DNA of 64,000 bases from Rhynchosporium graminicola (lineage: Eukaryota > Ascomycota > Leotiomycetes > Helotiales > Ploettnerulaceae), in NCBI GenBank assembly GCA_900074885.1, contig FJUW01000018.1:7748-71747 (forward strand), written 5' to 3'. Positions 61,838 to 64,000 of this stretch are shown in pieces. Both the position numbers and the translations under genes were made by a program. Below the pieces are notes generated by a model. That model was given only the letters and a program-made list of their open reading frames with translations. It was not told the origin of the DNA and did no database searches. Numbering within the stretch: the first letter of the stretch is position 1; every line of letters begins with the position of its first letter.

Positions 61838-62105
61838 TATAATAATATAAGACTTAAGGCAGTATATAAGTAAGAATAAATAAGTAGGGAAGCTAAGAGC
61901 GATCTTATATAGTTTATTATAAAGGAAATAAAAAGATAAGGAAAGAAGAAGAAGAGAGATAGAGTATAAGGCACCTTATATATATATACCGGTACTAGTC
62001 CGATACTATACCGGGTCAGATACTAGTTCTACCGGGATACCTATGAACTTAGGCCCTATTATCTATCCTTTTTCTCATGTGATATTCAGGTGAGCTATCG
62101 TCACA
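61838..62105 (-). repeat. Right LTR (5' LTR of the Gypsy element)
   Basis: 268 bp matching 54059-54326. Its outer end keeps CTATCGTCACA, while its inner end is more mutated (TATAATAATATAAG versus TGTAACGACACAAG in the left copy). Confidence 0.88.
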
Positions 62106-62110
62106 GATTC
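62106..62110. repeat. Target-site duplication GATTC (right copy)
   Basis: Identical to 54054-54058, immediately outside the right LTR. Confidence 0.85.
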
Positions 62111-64000
62111 TCTTAACGCTATAATTCTACGCGATTTATATAAGATAGTTATTACTAATAATCTATTTATAGCTATATACTAGACCGCCCGAGAGCGATT
62201 ATAAGTCTAAGATAATAATTTCCGGATTATTCTTAGCTTATAAATACGATTAGTAATATAAACTAGGGCCGACTAAAGACGCGAGAATCTTCCGGTTATA
62301 AATAAAGTTACTAGAATTATCCCGGATAAGTTTAATAAAGCTAGCTTTCGCGATATTATACTTATAGTCTAAGAACCTCGCTATAATAGACTATGTTTAT
62401 ATTAAGTATATATTACGAATCCCGTATACTTTCTATTAAGTTATCTACTACTCTTTCCTTATAGCGAGCTAGAGTAGTATTAGTCTTTACAGATCTATAA
62501 TCGAGATCGAATTATAAAACGCTTAGAGTAATAGCTATTTTATAAGTTCCGGCTCTTCTGACGAGCTTATTAACTTTTAAACTTTTTCTGTACGAACTAC
62601 ATATTTTAATAATATATTATCGATATCTATATCGCCTATTATACTACTCGACTAGAATAAATAAAGTATTATTAAGAAGATATATATATAGACGTATATA
62701 ATAGGCTTATAGATATACTTATCCGGGCCGATAGCGACTCCGCAGAATATAAGTATTAGTTTATCCTTTCTTCTTCTTTTATTAGAAGTGATCGTTTTAA
62801 ATAATAATTATTTTAAGATTCTATAGTAATAGTACGCTTTTTCAGACGACTTATACTCTTTATTACGTTTATAGCTAACCTGCGATAACCCGAAATCGTC
62901 CGTAAGCTTCAGAAAATATAATCCTAGCTAGTTAATAAGCCTGATATTATTATACGTATCTTCCGCTTAAAGATTAAAGAGCTTCTTAATAATATTAAAA
63001 AAGGAGCCTTTAGAAAATACTTTACTTATATCTATACTATTAAGTATTAAAAGCGTAGTTTATCTTATCTTTATCTTCTTCTTTAGCTCGAGAGTATAAG
63101 TGATTATCTGATATTAACTAGGGTCGATAAGATTATATCTGCGGAGATTCCGAATAAGGCTACGGACCCTATAGGTAAGTTATAGGAGTTAGTTTTAAAT
63201 AATATAACTTACGGGCCCTATAGGCGTAACTTTCCGAATACTCCTTATATAGCCCGTAAGTACGCCGGCGACCTGTTATAGTATTAGAAACGCTTTCCGA
63301 AGGCGTTTAAACCTACTATAGTTATTATTAAAGATAGTTACCTTGAATATTATCGTTAGGAAGATAGCTGAATGTTTATAGTTCGTAAAGATAACTAAGA
63401 AGTCACTTTAGATAACTAATAAGTAATTCTATATAATCTATATCTTCTTAATCGCTACTGATTATATATTAATATCGAAGTTTACGAGTTAGTATAAGCT
63501 ATTAAGTATATCTATAAGTACGTATATAAGAGTACGGACCGAACGACTCTTACGATCTTAAATATAGATAACGAGATTACCTGTTATATATAAGTATAAT
63601 ACGTAAGTCCCTCGGAAGCTTTATAGCGACTATTCGAATATCCTACTTATAAGGAATTTCCGCTTATATAATATCTTATAGTTTATTTATAAGGAGAGTA
63701 AACTATATATTTTAAGCTTAGTTTATCTGCAGAAGAGATAGCTATAAGCGAGATATAGCCCGTTCTACTCTTATAAGGTTCTTCGAATTCAATACCGTAA
63801 ACCCTACTATCGGGCTATAGTTATATTCGGAGTTTCTAGCTTATTACGTCTAGGATTAGTTAACTTATAAATAGCGCTTATAAAAGAGAGGAGATAATCG
63901 TATTAGCTATATATATTACTATAGCTCTATTTCAGGAGAACGTTTCTACTTATAGCTACTCTTAATAATTATTCGCAGACTGAAATCGTTTAATAAACTA
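62111..64000 (+). mobile_element. Helitron Rep/helicase reading frame, right part, RIP-mutated, runs off the window
   Basis: Continues the frame of 53676-54058 exactly after one copy of GATTC (YYDS|LNAIILRD). Recognisable blocks are RRENLPVINKVTRIIPDKF, RDIILIV, PVYFLLSYLLLFPYSE, FSRRLILFITFIANLR and PDIIIRIFRLKIKELLNNI. The Rep site YTIKY*KRSLSYLYLLL follows (the HUH now reads YLY at 63066-63074), then GPYRRNFPNTPYIARKYAGD, YLYKYVYKSTDRT and YVSPSEAL*RLF. This order is the Helitron N-terminal and Rep domain. Many stops but no frame change over about 1.9 kb. The helicase part lies beyond the window. Confidence 0.85.

Larger units (their letters stand above)
54059..62105 (-). mobile_element. 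Gypsy (Ty3-type) LTR retrotransposon, RIP-inactivated, nested in a Helitron
   Basis: An 8047-bp element with 268-bp LTRs at both ends and a GATTC target duplication. Orientation is minus. A G9-containing polypurine tract borders the left LTR (54329-54339 on the minus strand). Minus-strand reading from right to left gives a CCHC-type knuckle remnant (60215-60270, Cys and His now Tyr), then reverse transcriptase with YLDN in place of YLDD (58338-58349), LGFYRFYYQFI, and an integrase core reading SDRGA (about 56795-56815). Every segment carries many stops at former Trp/Gln codons. Gag-protease-RT-integrase order fits Gypsy. Includes an N at 58929 with a local duplication, so the true length is probably about 7.8 kb. 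Non-functional. Confidence 0.88.

Overview
The window comes from a filamentous ascomycete (Pezizomycotina). Protein resemblances suggest Leotiomycetes, but that is an impression and was not tested. The evidence is short spliced introns (about 48-60 nt, GTAAG...CTAAC/CTAAT...YAG), orthologues of universal fungal genes, pyrimidine-rich promoters, Zn2Cys6 and questin-oxidase-like genes, and repeats carrying the C-to-T/G-to-A scars of repeat-induced point mutation (RIP).

Layout. Bases 1-380 are the mutated end of a hAT transposon. Bases 0.4-52.9 kb are a normal-GC gene region with, in order: a broken GFA-domain gene; a divergent pair of a Ctf4/Mcl1/SepB replication protein and a WD40 protein sharing a palindromic ACGCGA-type promoter element; a large uncharacterised fungal protein; an NTF2-like, probably mitochondrial protein; the Rab1 GTPase Ypt1; the small membrane proteolipid Pmp3; a solo Copia LTR; the second-largest RNA polymerase III subunit; a PUF RNA-binding protein behind a 3.1-kb microsatellite-rich upstream region; the tRNA adenosine deaminase subunit Tad3; a degenerate ~150-175-bp tandem repeat; a small membrane protein; an Ipa1/UBE3D-like E3 gene divergent from a questin-oxidase-like gene; the checkpoint clamp loader Rad17; a secreted protein; a Zn2Cys6 transcription factor; and a decayed fungal-specific gene. 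Most genes are housekeeping: replication and checkpoint (Ctf4, Rad17), tRNA transcription and editing (Pol III, Tad3), membrane traffic (Ypt1) and mRNA control (PUF). They do not form a cluster or operon.

From about 53.08 kb to the window end, composition collapses to an AT-rich, TpA-rich RIP island. It resolves into two nested transposons. A Helitron (+ strand) is interrupted by an 8.05-kb Gypsy LTR retrotransposon (- strand, two 268-bp LTRs, 5-bp target duplication GATTC). The Helitron reading frame resumes exactly across the insertion. Both elements are full of RIP-type stops and have lost key catalytic residues. A single N at 58929 sits at the junction of two diverged 268-bp copies inside the Gypsy pol region and probably marks an assembly join.

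Several multi-exon genes were assembled by eye from splice signals and reading frame; their boundaries are predictions. I found no tRNA or rRNA genes and no CRISPR arrays. I did not find a clearly new biological system. The best leads are the nested, indel-free RIP-mutated elements, the unequal mutation of the two LTRs, the paired nonsense mutations in the GFA gene, and the uncharacterised 1059-residue protein.
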